This document shows, piece by piece, positions 27,549 to 36,591 of a DNA stretch of 64,000 bases. Under the pieces are notes generated by a model that saw nothing but the letters and a program-made list of their open reading frames with translations, ran no database searches and was not told the DNA's origin. The DNA comes from an uncultured Tenacibaculum sp. (GTDB lineage Bacteria; Bacteroidota; Bacteroidia; Flavobacteriales; Flavobacteriaceae). The stretch lies in assembly GCF_947499065.1 (NCBI RefSeq), contig NZ_CANMMT010000009.1, forward strand, positions 62,001 to 126,000. Direction: 5' to 3'. Positions within the stretch are counted from its first letter, which is position 1. Each line of letters begins with the position of its first letter. A program made the position numbers and the translations under genes.

Positions 27549-27712
27549 TGAAAACTTATTTATAAGAGGAATTTTAGGGAATCATAAGCAAATATATAAG
27601 TAGATACTAAGTGTTAAAGTTTATAGCATTGTTTTTAATGTTTCTTCTTCTGCTTTTGGGGTTCAATGTACTAAACTTAGTTTGGCGATGCAATTAATTA
27701 TAGATGTTGTTT
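27549..27712. repeat. Possible attC-like site M with second-family repeat inside
   Basis: Left core in TATTGAAAAC (27546-27555) mirrors GTTGGCAATA at 26500 imperfectly; right core GTTGTTT (27706-27712). Palindromic arms are weak. The interior holds the second repeat family. Confidence 0.4.
27617..27692 (+). repeat. Second repeat family, copy 2
   Basis: Reads TTATAGCATTGTTTTTAATG ... GGGGTTCAATGTACTAAACT ... GCGATGCAA. It shares most positions with copy 3 at 30485 and the core of copy 1 at 23911. Non-coding. Confidence 0.7.
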
Positions 27713-28328
27713 ATTGCTTTAAGTTCGCAATATCACTTTTAAAAATTATTTCAAATTTTTCTTTAATATCTTGTCTGTTGTCTCCGATTAAACTACAAAT
27801 GAAGTCTCTAATTGTTAAAGCCCTTGTATTAATTGACGGTTTCTCATTTTTTAAAAAATGCCCGAGTATATGATCAAAACCAACTACAATTAAGGTTCCT
27901 AGTAAAAAAAGAGCCATAAAGAGTTTAGGATAAGCTAATGAGAAAAGCATAAGAATTTCTTCTTTAGAAACAATTATTGCATAGACAAGCCAGGGGAGAA
28001 GAAAAGCACCTAGAAGAAGCAAAGAATATAAAAACAACTTATTATCCTCCTTAAGAGGTAGAGGAATTTGGCTTTTTATTGTATTATAAATTTTAATTCT
28101 GTCTTTGTTGGCAATTCTTTTGTCTAAAAATGAATCGAGAGATGCTTCGTTTTTAAAATCATTTCGTTCTTTCAAAGAATTTAATATTCTTGATTTTAAA
28201 AATAAAAAAGCAAGATCATGACGCAAAATGATATTACTACGAATGCTTTCTAATTTTTGTTTATTTATTGGAAAAACAAAATTGTGTTTTTTTTCAAGCT
28301 CTTTTATGTTTTCTGGATAAGTTCTCAT
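27711..28328 (-). CDS. Membrane protein of unknown function
   Basis: 205 residues. Soluble helical N-terminus (about 1-90), two membrane helices (FLYSLLLLGAFLLPWLVYAI and LFMALFLLGTLIVVGFDHIL), then a soluble tail. Stop codon overlaps the right core of site M. No family recognised. Confidence 0.55.
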   Translation of the reverse strand: MRTYPENIKELEKKHNFVFPINKQKLESIRSNIILRHDLAFLFLKSRILNSLKERNDFKNEASLDSFLDKRIANKDRIKIYNTIKSQIPLPLKEDNKLFLYSLLLLGAFLLPWLVYAIIVSKEEILMLFSLAYPKLFMALFLLGTLIVVGFDHILGHFLKNEKPSINTRALTIRDFICSLIGDNRQDIKEKFEIIFKSDIANLKQ

Positions 28329-28402
28329 TTAATAGTCTTGATTAAAAATGAAATAGAATATTAATTAAGCAGTAGATTTGGAGTTAATTGAACCTAACGT
28401 AA

Positions 28403-29062
28403 TTATGATTGCTTTTTATTGTAACTTATTTTTATTTGATTTAAACTCTCCATCTGACTTTCAAATCCTTTAAATGATTTTTCTAAATCATAAGAATACT
28501 TGTTGGGTATCCAATCTTCATATAAATCCAAATATTTTTCTATTTCATTTGTTCCATTAAGTCGATCAGTCCATTTTAGAGCAGACATTGCGTCTGTTTG
28601 GTCGAAATATAAATGCTTCTGAGTTAAGTAATAGTCAAGATATTTTTTTAGATATTCAATTCCCTTTTGAGTATTGAAAGAAGCTAAAGTTAAACAATAG
28701 CCTGTTCCAGCATAACAAACTTGACTTTTTAAAAGGTGTGTTCCAATGATATCTTCAACTTCTTTTAAATCCATTATCATAGAAAAATATGCTCCGACTA
28801 TTCGCGTTCTCCAATTAAAATCGCCAAGCAAACCCTTAACCACTTCAGTATTCAAATCGGCTTTTATCGGTTCAAGTTTTTCTATAAATTCATTTGTATT
28901 ATTTATTTGAAACATATAAAACGGGACACACCATTTTTTTATAAAATCAACTTCGAGCTCTTTTTCGTTTGAGTAATGTTCCAATTCCTCAAATGAACTT
29001 AAGTGTCTTATGGTTGCTCCAGCAGAATGTAGTTCGATTTGTTTTTTTGTTTTTTCGTCCAT
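28403..29062 (-). CDS. DUF6000-like protein
   Basis: 219 residues, cytoplasmic. The segment GDFNWRTRIVGAYFSMI, later LKSQVCYAGTGYCLTLASFN and YLDYYLTQKHLYFDQTDAM, matches what I remember of DUF6000 (helical, HEAT-like). Function not known; such genes occur next to polymorphic-toxin loci in some species. Spacers on both sides have no clear palindrome. Confidence 0.65.
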   Translation of the reverse strand: MDEKTKKQIELHSAGATIRHLSSFEELEHYSNEKELEVDFIKKWCVPFYMFQINNTNEFIEKLEPIKADLNTEVVKGLLGDFNWRTRIVGAYFSMIMDLKEVEDIIGTHLLKSQVCYAGTGYCLTLASFNTQKGIEYLKKYLDYYLTQKHLYFDQTDAMSALKWTDRLNGTNEIEKYLDLYEDWIPNKYSYDLEKSFKGFESQMESLNQIKISYNKKQS

Positions 29063-29191
29063 TTTTTATTTTAAAACAGTGTGCAACTTATTTATATAAA
29101 TAAAACTTTTATAAACTCATAGTCAACTTATAAATAGATGTTAAGTTTTATATTAACTGTATTCTGTAGATGTTTAAGGAAACAACAAGAA

Positions 29192-30391
29192 TTATTTCTT
29201 ATAGATTTCCATTATTTTGACAGGTAATTTCTCTTTTGATTTTATTAATTCCAAACCGTATTTTTTCAGTTCAGTATGTATTGTTTTTGGGTCTTCGGCT
29301 TGCCATTCAAAATTTATGTCATACAATCCATTTAAGTTTGTTTTATCTAAAACAGGAATTGAGGTAAAGTTTTCTAAATATTCAGCTATTTGTGATATTT
29401 TAATTTTCTTAGCTTTTAAAATTGTTCCCATAAACATAAACTCTTTTGCTTCTGAATTGGATGGCTTTATTGAGTTATCAATGTTTTTTAGTGTGTAACA
29501 TTCTAAAGAGTCAACTCCCATTTTAGCATTGAAGTCAAAGTTTTTATTAAGAAAATCAATTCCAATTTCTCTCCATTTTTGTTGGTGTTTCTCAGAAACT
29601 TGAATCATAAAATTATATTTATGTTCTTTTTCATAAGGGAAATCTTTTTCACTTAAACTGTCTTTAAAAATTATTCTACTTGGAGAGGCTACATCAAATA
29701 AAGTTTGATAAAGTCTAGGAATTGTACTATTCCACATTTCAACTCCATTTATATTACCTTCAGTATCTTTTAAAAATTTTGACCCGCCTCTTTTTTCTTG
29801 ATCATACCCTTTTAGTTCGATAGTATAATTTGAATTAGCAATAGTTTTTATTGTTTTAACCTCTAAATTTGGATCAATGTAGAAATCATCTTTTAGTTCT
29901 AAATTAATTTCATTGTTAGTTATGAAGTTTTTAATGACCTCTTTATTGATGTTTACTGGATTCGTAATAGCTCTAACGATACCTTCTTTATCTATGATAA
30001 TAGAGTGTGGTACAACATTAAATTTAAAGTTTTTTGAATGTGTGGTATCAGAAACAATTCTTAACGATGTTTTTGAGCTTTTAATAAATTTTTCTAAACG
30101 TTCATTACTTTCATTTGAGATAGTTATAATTTCAATTTCATTTTCAAATTGATTTTGTATACTATCTAATTTTTTCATTGCTGGAATACAAGGTCCACAC
30201 CAAGTAGCCCAGAATTCCAATATAACTGGTTTTCCTTTTAAATTGTGTAGTGAAATTTGTTTTTGTTTACTGTTTAAAATATTTTTAAACGTGTAATTTG
30301 GTACTGGTTTTCCTAATTCAGCTATTTCGTTTTTGTTTTTGCAAGAAGCTATGCAAATTATTAAAGTTAGTAGTAGAAAATTCCTTATCAT
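29192..30391 (-). CDS. TlpA-like thioredoxin lipoprotein fused to DUF3738-like domain
   Basis: 399 residues. Lipobox in LTLIICIASCKNKN. A TlpA/redoxin domain (about 28-160) has active site FWATWCGPCIPAM and the cis-Pro in NVVPHSIIIDKEG. The C-terminal ~200 residues, ending FTSIPVLDKTNLNGLYDINF ... KYGLELIKSKEKLPVKIMEI, resemble the DUF3738 (TIGR03435) domain common in Acidobacteria. Probably an envelope thiol-disulfide protein. Same strand as the array. Confidence 0.75.
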   Translation of the reverse strand: MIRNFLLLTLIICIASCKNKNEIAELGKPVPNYTFKNILNSKQKQISLHNLKGKPVILEFWATWCGPCIPAMKKLDSIQNQFENEIEIITISNESNERLEKFIKSSKTSLRIVSDTTHSKNFKFNVVPHSIIIDKEGIVRAITNPVNINKEVIKNFITNNEINLELKDDFYIDPNLEVKTIKTIANSNYTIELKGYDQEKRGGSKFLKDTEGNINGVEMWNSTIPRLYQTLFDVASPSRIIFKDSLSEKDFPYEKEHKYNFMIQVSEKHQQKWREIGIDFLNKNFDFNAKMGVDSLECYTLKNIDNSIKPSNSEAKEFMFMGTILKAKKIKISQIAEYLENFTSIPVLDKTNLNGLYDINFEWQAEDPKTIHTELKKYGLELIKSKEKLPVKIMEIYKK

Positions 30392-30484
30392 TTTTCAGTT
30401 TTTAGATTATTGCTAACTTAATTTTAGGTTGAACTTTTTAGTTATTTAAAGCCAACTGGCTTTAAATGGGATTAAAATAAATGT

Positions 30485-30563
30485 AAGTATAGCATTGTTT
30501 TTATCTTTCTTTTTCAGTTTTAGGAGTTCAATGTACTAAACTTAGGCTGGTCTTGCAAATGAG
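30485..30563 (+). repeat. Second repeat family, copy 3
   Basis: Reads AAGTATAGCATTGTTTTTAT ... GTTTTAGGAGTTCAATGTAC ... TGGTCTTGCAAATGAG; best preserved copy. Lies in the 196-bp spacer 30392-30587. Confidence 0.72.
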
Positions 30564-30587
30564 TTAGAAACTAAAGAATTTTAATTT

Positions 30588-31031
30588 TTATTCAGACTCT
30601 ATTATCTCTATTGTTTCATCCTCTTCATCAGATTTAAAGTATATATCATATACAGAATGCAGAAACCCAAAAAGTTCAATTCCTAAAAAAAATAGAATGG
30701 TAAACTTTGTTCCAAAAGAATTATGGGATTTAATAGCTAATAAAACAAATAGAAAAATAATTAATGACTGTCTTATAAGAATTGGAGTAATATCGTTTTC
30801 ATCATCAAAATCTCCCCATAAAAATGTTCTTATGTAAGAATATAATGTAGTTGTAATTATTGTAATTATGTAGATGATTATCGAGGAGAAGAGAATACAT
30901 AAGTCAAAATAGGTATCATTTTCTTCTATAAAATTTGTTAGATAAGGATAGAGAAGAGATCCTAAGTAGATAACTATTAATACTCTTAAAATTCTTAATG
31001 CAAACTCTTTTAATAAACTTTCTTTTTTCAT
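30588..31031 (-). CDS. Small membrane protein of unknown function
   Basis: 147 residues from the ATG at 31029-31031. Four hydrophobic segments (e.g. IVIYLGSLLYPYL, LFSSIIIYIITIITTTLY, FLFVLLAIKS, FTILFFLGIELFG). Acidic tail EEDETIEIIESE. No family recognised. Spaced closely behind the 31059 gene. Confidence 0.55.
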   Translation of the reverse strand: MKKESLLKEFALRILRVLIVIYLGSLLYPYLTNFIEENDTYFDLCILFSSIIIYIITIITTTLYSYIRTFLWGDFDDENDITPILIRQSLIIFLFVLLAIKSHNSFGTKFTILFFLGIELFGFLHSVYDIYFKSDEEDETIEIIESE

Positions 31032-31058
31032 AGTGCTAAACATTGTGGCTATATACTT

Positions 31059-31559
31059 TTATATTGCTTCATATTTATTTCCAACAAACTTTAATTTCTT
31101 AACACATTCATTCAAACAGTCAGCAAATTGTGTTTTCCATATTGTCAATTCGATAAAACTACCATCCTTTTTAACAATTCTATAGTTACCTATTCGAAAA
31201 TATATTTTAAATCGAAATAGCATAATTTTAATTTTTGATTTACTTTCAATTATTTCCTCTCCATTGATAAATTCCATATAATCAAATCTATCAATATCTT
31301 TTCCTAGTATTTTAGTAAGTATGTTTTTATTAATATAATAAACATACTTGGTGGTTATAAGAATTTCCCTCGATCTATTTAGTTTGATGGAAAGAACTTC
31401 TAATTCATTATCATCTAGTAGTATATTTTCTTTAAAATGATGATTTGGATTGTCAAAAAAAGTGATTCCTCTTTCTTTACGATAGTACTCTAGCTTTTTT
31501 AAAATTTGCTTTTTGATATTTTCCTTTCTCTTTTTCAATAACTTGGTTTTAAAATTCAT
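31059..31559 (-). CDS. Hypothetical basic protein
   Basis: 166 residues, Lys-rich N-terminus (KLLKKRKENIKKQILKKLEY), predicted alpha then beta structure. No signal peptide; a short hydrophobic stretch near 120. Probably in one operon with the membrane protein 30588-31031. The last gene of the block of unknown minus-strand genes. Confidence 0.5.
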   Translation of the reverse strand: MNFKTKLLKKRKENIKKQILKKLEYYRKERGITFFDNPNHHFKENILLDDNELEVLSIKLNRSREILITTKYVYYINKNILTKILGKDIDRFDYMEFINGEEIIESKSKIKIMLFRFKIYFRIGNYRIVKKDGSFIELTIWKTQFADCLNECVKKLKFVGNKYEAI

Positions 31560-31694
31560 TTAGAATTTTGGAAGGTTAAATTTACAGCTTCTAAGCTCGT
31601 GTAACAAGGAGAGTTCTAAAAATAATTTTGCCTCTAAGTGAAATAAAATTTTCAATAGAAGCAAAATAAAAGAGATTAAAGTTTTTTGGATTTA

Positions 31695-32345
31695 TTAAAT
31701 CCAGCCATAATAGAGGCATACTAAAAAAGGAATATCAATAAAACCATGTAAAGCAATATTGAACCATAAATCATGCTTTTTAATATGAAAAATAACTGCT
31801 AAATACATCCCCACAATACCAGATAGAATTTGGCCGCTTATACCTTGGTATGCATGTGTTAATCCAAAAAGAAATCCTAATAGTAAAACATTCAAAACAA
31901 GACTTATTTTACTTGAACCGAAAAACTTGGTAAACTGCCTCATTAAATAACCTCTAAATACAATTTCTTCCCCAAAAGCAGCCGATGCAATCACATAAAT
32001 TAATAAACTTAATATAGCTGGTAAATTTCCTTTAAAAGATTCGAACTCAGAAAAATCTATAGCTTGTCCTGTAAGTGAAGTAACTACGGGTAGCATTACA
32101 AAGGAATAAAATAAAAAAGTACCAATACCTAATAGCGGAGCTATAATAAATAGATTTTTTACGTTTACTTTTTTACGTTGAAATCCTAAAGATTTAAAAG
32201 CATCTTTTTTGTATTCTATAATACTAGCTACTATCAATATTAAAGCAGCTATAGTCATTTGGAAATATCCTGATAAGTATAAAATATAGCAAAGAATAAT
32301 AGCTATAATGGGAGTCAATTTTGTTCTTAGAAAGGTTTTGTTCAT
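31695..32345 (-). CDS. CPBP-family intramembrane metalloprotease
   Basis: 216 residues, about six membrane helices. The CPBP (CAAX/Abi) motifs are present: AAFGEEIVFRGYLMRQF (two Glu and Arg) and FLFGLTHAYQGISGQ (His). Family members cleave prenylated or bacteriocin-related substrates in the membrane. Followed downstream by hypothetical genes; no bacteriocin gene seen. Confidence 0.85.
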   Translation of the reverse strand: MNKTFLRTKLTPIIAIILCYILYLSGYFQMTIAALILIVASIIEYKKDAFKSLGFQRKKVNVKNLFIIAPLLGIGTFLFYSFVMLPVVTSLTGQAIDFSEFESFKGNLPAILSLLIYVIASAAFGEEIVFRGYLMRQFTKFFGSSKISLVLNVLLLGFLFGLTHAYQGISGQILSGIVGMYLAVIFHIKKHDLWFNIALHGFIDIPFLVCLYYGWI

Positions 32346-32461
32346 TATTTTATCGTTTTAAATTTTAAACGAAGTAACAATAATGAAACATGAAGAACAT
32401 CAGGAAACACAGGGTTTTTGACCGAATGGTATTAAAAAAATAGCTGAATAACCAGTTGGTT

Positions 32462-33289
32462 TTATAATTTGTTTTCAAACCAATTCATAAATGCATGTTT
32501 CTTATACCGACTAATATTTATTTGAAAAGTTTTTTGATTGGAAATTGTTGGTTTGAGTTGTACAGACAGTTTTCCATTTTCTATTGATTTTATTTCTTCA
32601 ATAGAACGTGCATGAAGAATGATTTGCCTGTTAGCTCTATAAAAACTTTGTTCGCTAATTTTAGTTTCAACTTCACTTAAAGTAAAATCTGTAATTATTC
32701 TAGTTCCATCAATTTTTACAATAGATACTATTTTATTCTCGCTATATATAAATGCTATTTCAGAATATTTAACCAAGGTTATTTTTCCACCTTGTTGCAC
32801 TTTAAGTGTTCCTTTGATGGTTGAAAGTTTGTGAAGTTTATAAATATCAGTTGAAAACAACAATGTAATTCCAATAGCACTGATAAGCAAGCTAATTGTA
32901 AGTCCTGTTAATAGATGATAAAGATTGTATGAATCAATTCCATTAATCAATCCATTTAAACCATAATATAAAAAGAGGTACAATATTGTTATGTAGCCTA
33001 AAGTTGAAAATAAGAAACGTAATAATATTTGCGAATTTATTTTCTTACTAAAATGTTTGTCTTTAAAATGATTGAAATTAAAACGAGCAATGAGTACAAT
33101 TAGACTTCCTGCAATAATAGAAACTGTAATAGGAAACAGAGGGAATTTGTAATCTTTATGAAAGGGGAAGCTTTCTGGTTCAAAAAGATGGTTTACTAAA
33201 ACAGAAAGGATTATAATGATTAAGCCATTTCTAATCCAAAAATTTGAAAAATTAATATGGTTCTTAAAAGAATTAATTATTGTTTTCAT
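32462..33289 (-). CDS. Membrane-anchored LytTR-family regulator
   Basis: 275 residues. N-terminal half has four hydrophobic segments (about 18-35, 48-68, 90-110, 130-150). The LytTR DNA-binding domain follows (about 165-265): YSEIAFIYSENKIVSIVKID, FYRANRQIILHARSIEEI. It is a one-component membrane version of LytTR regulators. Preceded by the beta-barrel gene 33402, separated by a hairpin. Confidence 0.85.
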   Translation of the reverse strand: MKTIINSFKNHINFSNFWIRNGLIIIILSVLVNHLFEPESFPFHKDYKFPLFPITVSIIAGSLIVLIARFNFNHFKDKHFSKKINSQILLRFLFSTLGYITILYLFLYYGLNGLINGIDSYNLYHLLTGLTISLLISAIGITLLFSTDIYKLHKLSTIKGTLKVQQGGKITLVKYSEIAFIYSENKIVSIVKIDGTRIITDFTLSEVETKISEQSFYRANRQIILHARSIEEIKSIENGKLSVQLKPTISNQKTFQINISRYKKHAFMNWFENKL

Positions 33290-33364
33290 TTAGTGTTTTA
33301 ATCGATCGTCTTGTTTGTAAGTTGGTAGTGATTAATAATCAGTTTTCATATTTGACAATGTTTT

Positions 33365-33392
33365 AATACACCTCATAATTAAGAGGTGTATT
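33365..33392 (-). terminator. Perfect hairpin between beta-barrel gene and LytTR gene
   Basis: AATACACCTC (33365-33374) / GAGGTGTATT (33383-33392), 8-base loop. No strong T-run follows on the minus strand, so termination is likely but not certain. Confidence 0.55.
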
Positions 33393-33401
33393 TGTTAGTT
33401 T

Positions 33402-33983
33402 TTAGTCTAGTTTACTGAAAAAATAATTAAATGAAAGTGTAAAATAACTGTTTTTAGTATTATCAACAATATTACTAAGGCCAAAAGTTCTCCCAATTTT
33501 AATGGCAAACCTTTCACTAGTGTTTATTCCAATTCCTATTAAAAAACCAAAATCAGTTTTTTTAATTTTATTAATTAAAGAAATACTATTTAAGTCAGTA
33601 ATATTATGTTTAATACTAGTTCTGTAATTAATATCTAAACCACTTTCTAGAGTGAAAGTTTTATTTAGAGCGTAGTTAATTTTTAAAGGAATATTTAAAA
33701 CACTTGATGAAAAACCAATAGCATTAACATCATTACCAAATGTATCTTTGATTCCAGGTTTTTTTATAGAATAATCATAAAAAGGAATAAAACTGATATC
33801 TGCATTTAAGGACCATTTATCACTTAATTTAGTTTCAGTTATAAAACCAATGGATCCACCTCCGAGTTGCCAGATATTGGAAGAATCATTAAAGTTTATT
33901 TTAGAATTTATACCAAATCTAGTTTGTGAAAATGAATTTAATACTATAAATAATATTACTAAGGTGGTTAAGTTTTTTTTCAT
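33402..33983 (-). CDS. Outer-membrane beta-barrel protein
   Basis: 193 residues with signal peptide (MKKNLTTLVILFIVLNSFSQ). Alternating hydrophobic/polar strands and a final strand ending YFTLSFNYFFSKLD, terminal aromatic pattern typical of 8-stranded OmpW/porin-like barrels. Function unknown. Confidence 0.75.
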   Translation of the reverse strand: MKKNLTTLVILFIVLNSFSQTRFGINSKINFNDSSNIWQLGGGSIGFITETKLSDKWSLNADISFIPFYDYSIKKPGIKDTFGNDVNAIGFSSSVLNIPLKINYALNKTFTLESGLDINYRTSIKHNITDLNSISLINKIKKTDFGFLIGIGINTSERFAIKIGRTFGLSNIVDNTKNSYFTLSFNYFFSKLD

Positions 33984-34106
33984 GTTTTGAATTTCTCATA
34001 GTTTTTGAGCTTTCGAAAGTACTACAAAAATGAATAAAATGGGAAGTAATTTATTGAAAGTTAGATTTCTTAAATTTTGACTGAATGATATCCCTAATAA
34101 TTCAAT

Positions 34107-34646
34107 TTATCTTTTACGTATAAATGTGCTTTGTAGAACTTTGTTTGAAAAAACTTTTGCCTCTGTGCATTCAAAATCTAATATTTTAGAAAGTTCACCA
34201 AATAAAGAAAATCCACCGCCTAATAATTTCGGAATCGTAGTAATAATCATTCTATCGATTAAATCTTCTTTTAAAAAACTTTGTATTGTTTTACCACCGT
34301 CAATATACAAGTTATAATGTCCGTTTGTATGAATTTGAGCGAGTATTTCTGTTAATGTTCCCTTAACTAAAAATACCTTGTCTTTTAAATCTTCTGGAAC
34401 TTCTTTTAGGGTATTACTTAATACATATACTGGTTTAGTATAAGGCCAATCGATATCAAAACTACAAACTGTTTCAAAAGTTGTTCTTCCCATAACTAAT
34501 GCATGTATTTGCGAAGTAAAATCTGCATAACCCATATCTGAATTATCAGGATTTGGTATTGAGTGTAACCAATCTATTCCTCCATTTTTATCTGCTATAT
34601 ATCCGTCTAAACTAGTTGCTATAAATACCTGATTGCTTGTTTTCAT
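34107..34646 (-). CDS. Dihydrofolate-reductase-family protein (RibD C-terminal fold)
   Basis: 179 residues: FIATSLDGYIADKNGGIDWL at the start, VMGRTTFETV, and YIDGGKTIQSFLKEDLIDRM in the middle, all typical of the RibD_C/YyaP reductase family. NADPH-dependent reductase with unknown substrate. Single gene between regulators; AraC gene lies just upstream. Confidence 0.87.
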   Translation of the reverse strand: MKTSNQVFIATSLDGYIADKNGGIDWLHSIPNPDNSDMGYADFTSQIHALVMGRTTFETVCSFDIDWPYTKPVYVLSNTLKEVPEDLKDKVFLVKGTLTEILAQIHTNGHYNLYIDGGKTIQSFLKEDLIDRMIITTIPKLLGGGFSLFGELSKILDFECTEAKVFSNKVLQSTFIRKR

Positions 34647-34711
34647 ATTAGAAAGTTTTATTATTTGACTGCAAAACTAGTTGATAGTTGTTGCAAATAA
34701 TTGTACAGAAT

Positions 34712-35467
34712 TTACCCTTGAATTGTATTTGTAAATTCCTTTGGTGTGCTCCCATAAAACTTTTTAAAGAGTTTTATAAAATGCGATTGATCGTAAAAAC
34801 CAGCAGCCAAAGCAATTTCTGTTAGTTTTTCTGAAGTTCTGTTTTTTAGTAAGTGAATAGCAGTATTTACTTTTTTTAATTTTATGTATTCACTTGGAGT
34901 CAATAAATAATGTTTTTTAAACTTTTGAATGAAGCTCTTTTGTGAAAGAGGGATTGAATGATTGAAGTTTTTCAGAGTTCCTTTTTCAAGTATTTCTGAA
35001 GAAAGATATTCTTCAAACTTTAGTAAGTTAGTATCTAGTTGCGATTGCTCAAACAGCTTTAATAAATAGTTTTCTGCTAATTCAAAATTAGGCGTTTTTG
35101 TATTAAAAACATGTTCATACAATATTTCCGAAGTAGTATTCATTAAAGAGCTATCGAATTTACGAAGGAGCATTCCATAACAAAAAGGTTTTAGAAGTAG
35201 TCCAACCGAACCATAGGTTCCCGATACTGTTGTTTGAAAAGGTGTTGTTTTTAATCCAGAAATAATTTGATGATGTCCTTTGTTTGACAAAGTCTCGGTA
35301 TTCTGACCTTCTACTATAAACGTATCTCCATAATTAAAAATGAGTTCAGTAAACATCGGGGCATGATGACTAGACTTTAGGCTTAAATTAGAAGCTTTGC
35401 CTATCCATATCATATCCACAAAATAATTCAATGGCGCATTTGGGCGATATGTTTTTTCTAGAATCAA
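34712..35467 (-). CDS. AraC-family transcriptional regulator
   Basis: 251 residues. N-terminal ligand-like domain of the DUF6597 type (about 1-120), C-terminal AraC helix-turn-helix pair (about 150-250) with LTEIALAAGFYDQSHFIKLFKKFYGSTPKEF. Begins at TTG (35465-35467) because no suitable ATG lies upstream. Likely regulates the adjacent reductase gene. Confidence 0.85.
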   Translation of the reverse strand: MILEKTYRPNAPLNYFVDMIWIGKASNLSLKSSHHAPMFTELIFNYGDTFIVEGQNTETLSNKGHHQIISGLKTTPFQTTVSGTYGSVGLLLKPFCYGMLLRKFDSSLMNTTSEILYEHVFNTKTPNFELAENYLLKLFEQSQLDTNLLKFEEYLSSEILEKGTLKNFNHSIPLSQKSFIQKFKKHYLLTPSEYIKLKKVNTAIHLLKNRTSEKLTEIALAAGFYDQSHFIKLFKKFYGSTPKEFTNTIQG

Positions 35468-35508
35468 AGCCTGTAATTATTTATAGTCTATTAAACTCAA
35501 CATTTAAC

Positions 35509-36537
35509 CTAATGTATATTATCAAAGGTTTTTATAGATAAATCCTTTACATAATAAACCTCATTATTTAATATCCAAGGACCTGCTGTCATAATATTTT
35601 TATAAACTTTTATCTTATTATTAGATAGTGAATTAGTTATTAAAGATGAATTATTATATGTGATAATTTCATTGTTATATACACCTAATATTTTAAAATA
35701 ATTATAAGGTAATATATATTTTTCTTTTACAACTAATTTTTTTAAATCTAGTTCTAAGATTTTCTTTTTAAACTTAAAGAAAATACCCTTGTCGTTATTT
35801 GAAATTATATTAGAGTCGAAATCAATGTTTTGTTTTAATTTCCATTCAATATTAAAATTGTTTTTATTTATGGAAAAAAACTCTCTAGATACAATTGATT
35901 GACCTGTTCCAAAAATTAGGTTGTTTTGAATTTGCAAGATATTAGTGATAATAGTTTTAGGTAAATTGATTTCAAGAAGCTTTGATTTGTCCTTTAATTT
36001 ATATGAATATAAAGTATTTTTATTATTAGATTTAAATTTTCCCGAAACGTAAAGAGTATCCTTATTGATTAAAATTTTTGAGTTTGTCAATATTGTTGAA
36101 GATTCTGGTAATAATGACCATACTATTTTTCCTGTAGATTTAGAAAAAGAATAAACCCCGTATAATGAAGAAGCTATTATTTCATCTTTGTATATATATA
36201 AATTATCAGTAGTAACCGTAAAGTCTTCTTTTACAGTGTAATTAATAGCTCCAGTCATTTTATCAAGTGAAATCACTTTATTTGGAGTTGTGTAATAAAT
36301 ATTATTTTTGGAATTTAAAACTTTAAGTGATAGTTGATAAAGTTTTTGATGTTTCCACACCACTTTTTTAGTTTGACTATTTTTTTTAACTATATATCCA
36401 TCATTATTTTCATAATAATGGAATTTATTTTCTACAGCTATTATTGTCTTAATTGTATTTTTAATTTTTTCGGTAGTATTATAAATACAAGAAGAAAAAA
36501 ATAAAAATAATAGTACTAAAAGGTATTTATAATTCAA
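35509..36537 (-). CDS. PQQ-like beta-propeller lipoprotein
   Basis: 342 residues with lipobox (LLVLLFLFFSSCIYN), TTG start. Repeats of the type ISLDKMTGAINYTV and YSFSKSTGKIVWSLLPE are PQQ-like propeller blades, as in BamB-like proteins. Very AT-rich and Asn/Lys-rich. Periplasmic or surface scaffold; function unknown. Confidence 0.7.
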   Translation of the reverse strand: MNYKYLLVLLFLFFSSCIYNTTEKIKNTIKTIIAVENKFHYYENNDGYIVKKNSQTKKVVWKHQKLYQLSLKVLNSKNNIYYTTPNKVISLDKMTGAINYTVKEDFTVTTDNLYIYKDEIIASSLYGVYSFSKSTGKIVWSLLPESSTILTNSKILINKDTLYVSGKFKSNNKNTLYSYKLKDKSKLLEINLPKTIITNILQIQNNLIFGTGQSIVSREFFSINKNNFNIEWKLKQNIDFDSNIISNNDKGIFFKFKKKILELDLKKLVVKEKYILPYNYFKILGVYNNEIITYNNSSLITNSLSNNKIKVYKNIMTAGPWILNNEVYYVKDLSIKTFDNIH

Positions 36538-36591
36538 TTTTATAAAATAATTAATTCATTAGGAAAAGAGTCGGTAAATTTAAGAAATGTA

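Noticed and set aside
28329..28402. Further repeat-family copy (GGAGTTAATTGAACCTAACG)
   Set aside because: Too diverged from the three clear copies to support.
29063..29191. Spacer between the TlpA-like gene and the DUF6000-like gene as a further attC-like site
   Set aside because: No arms, no matching cores; only AT-rich sequence.
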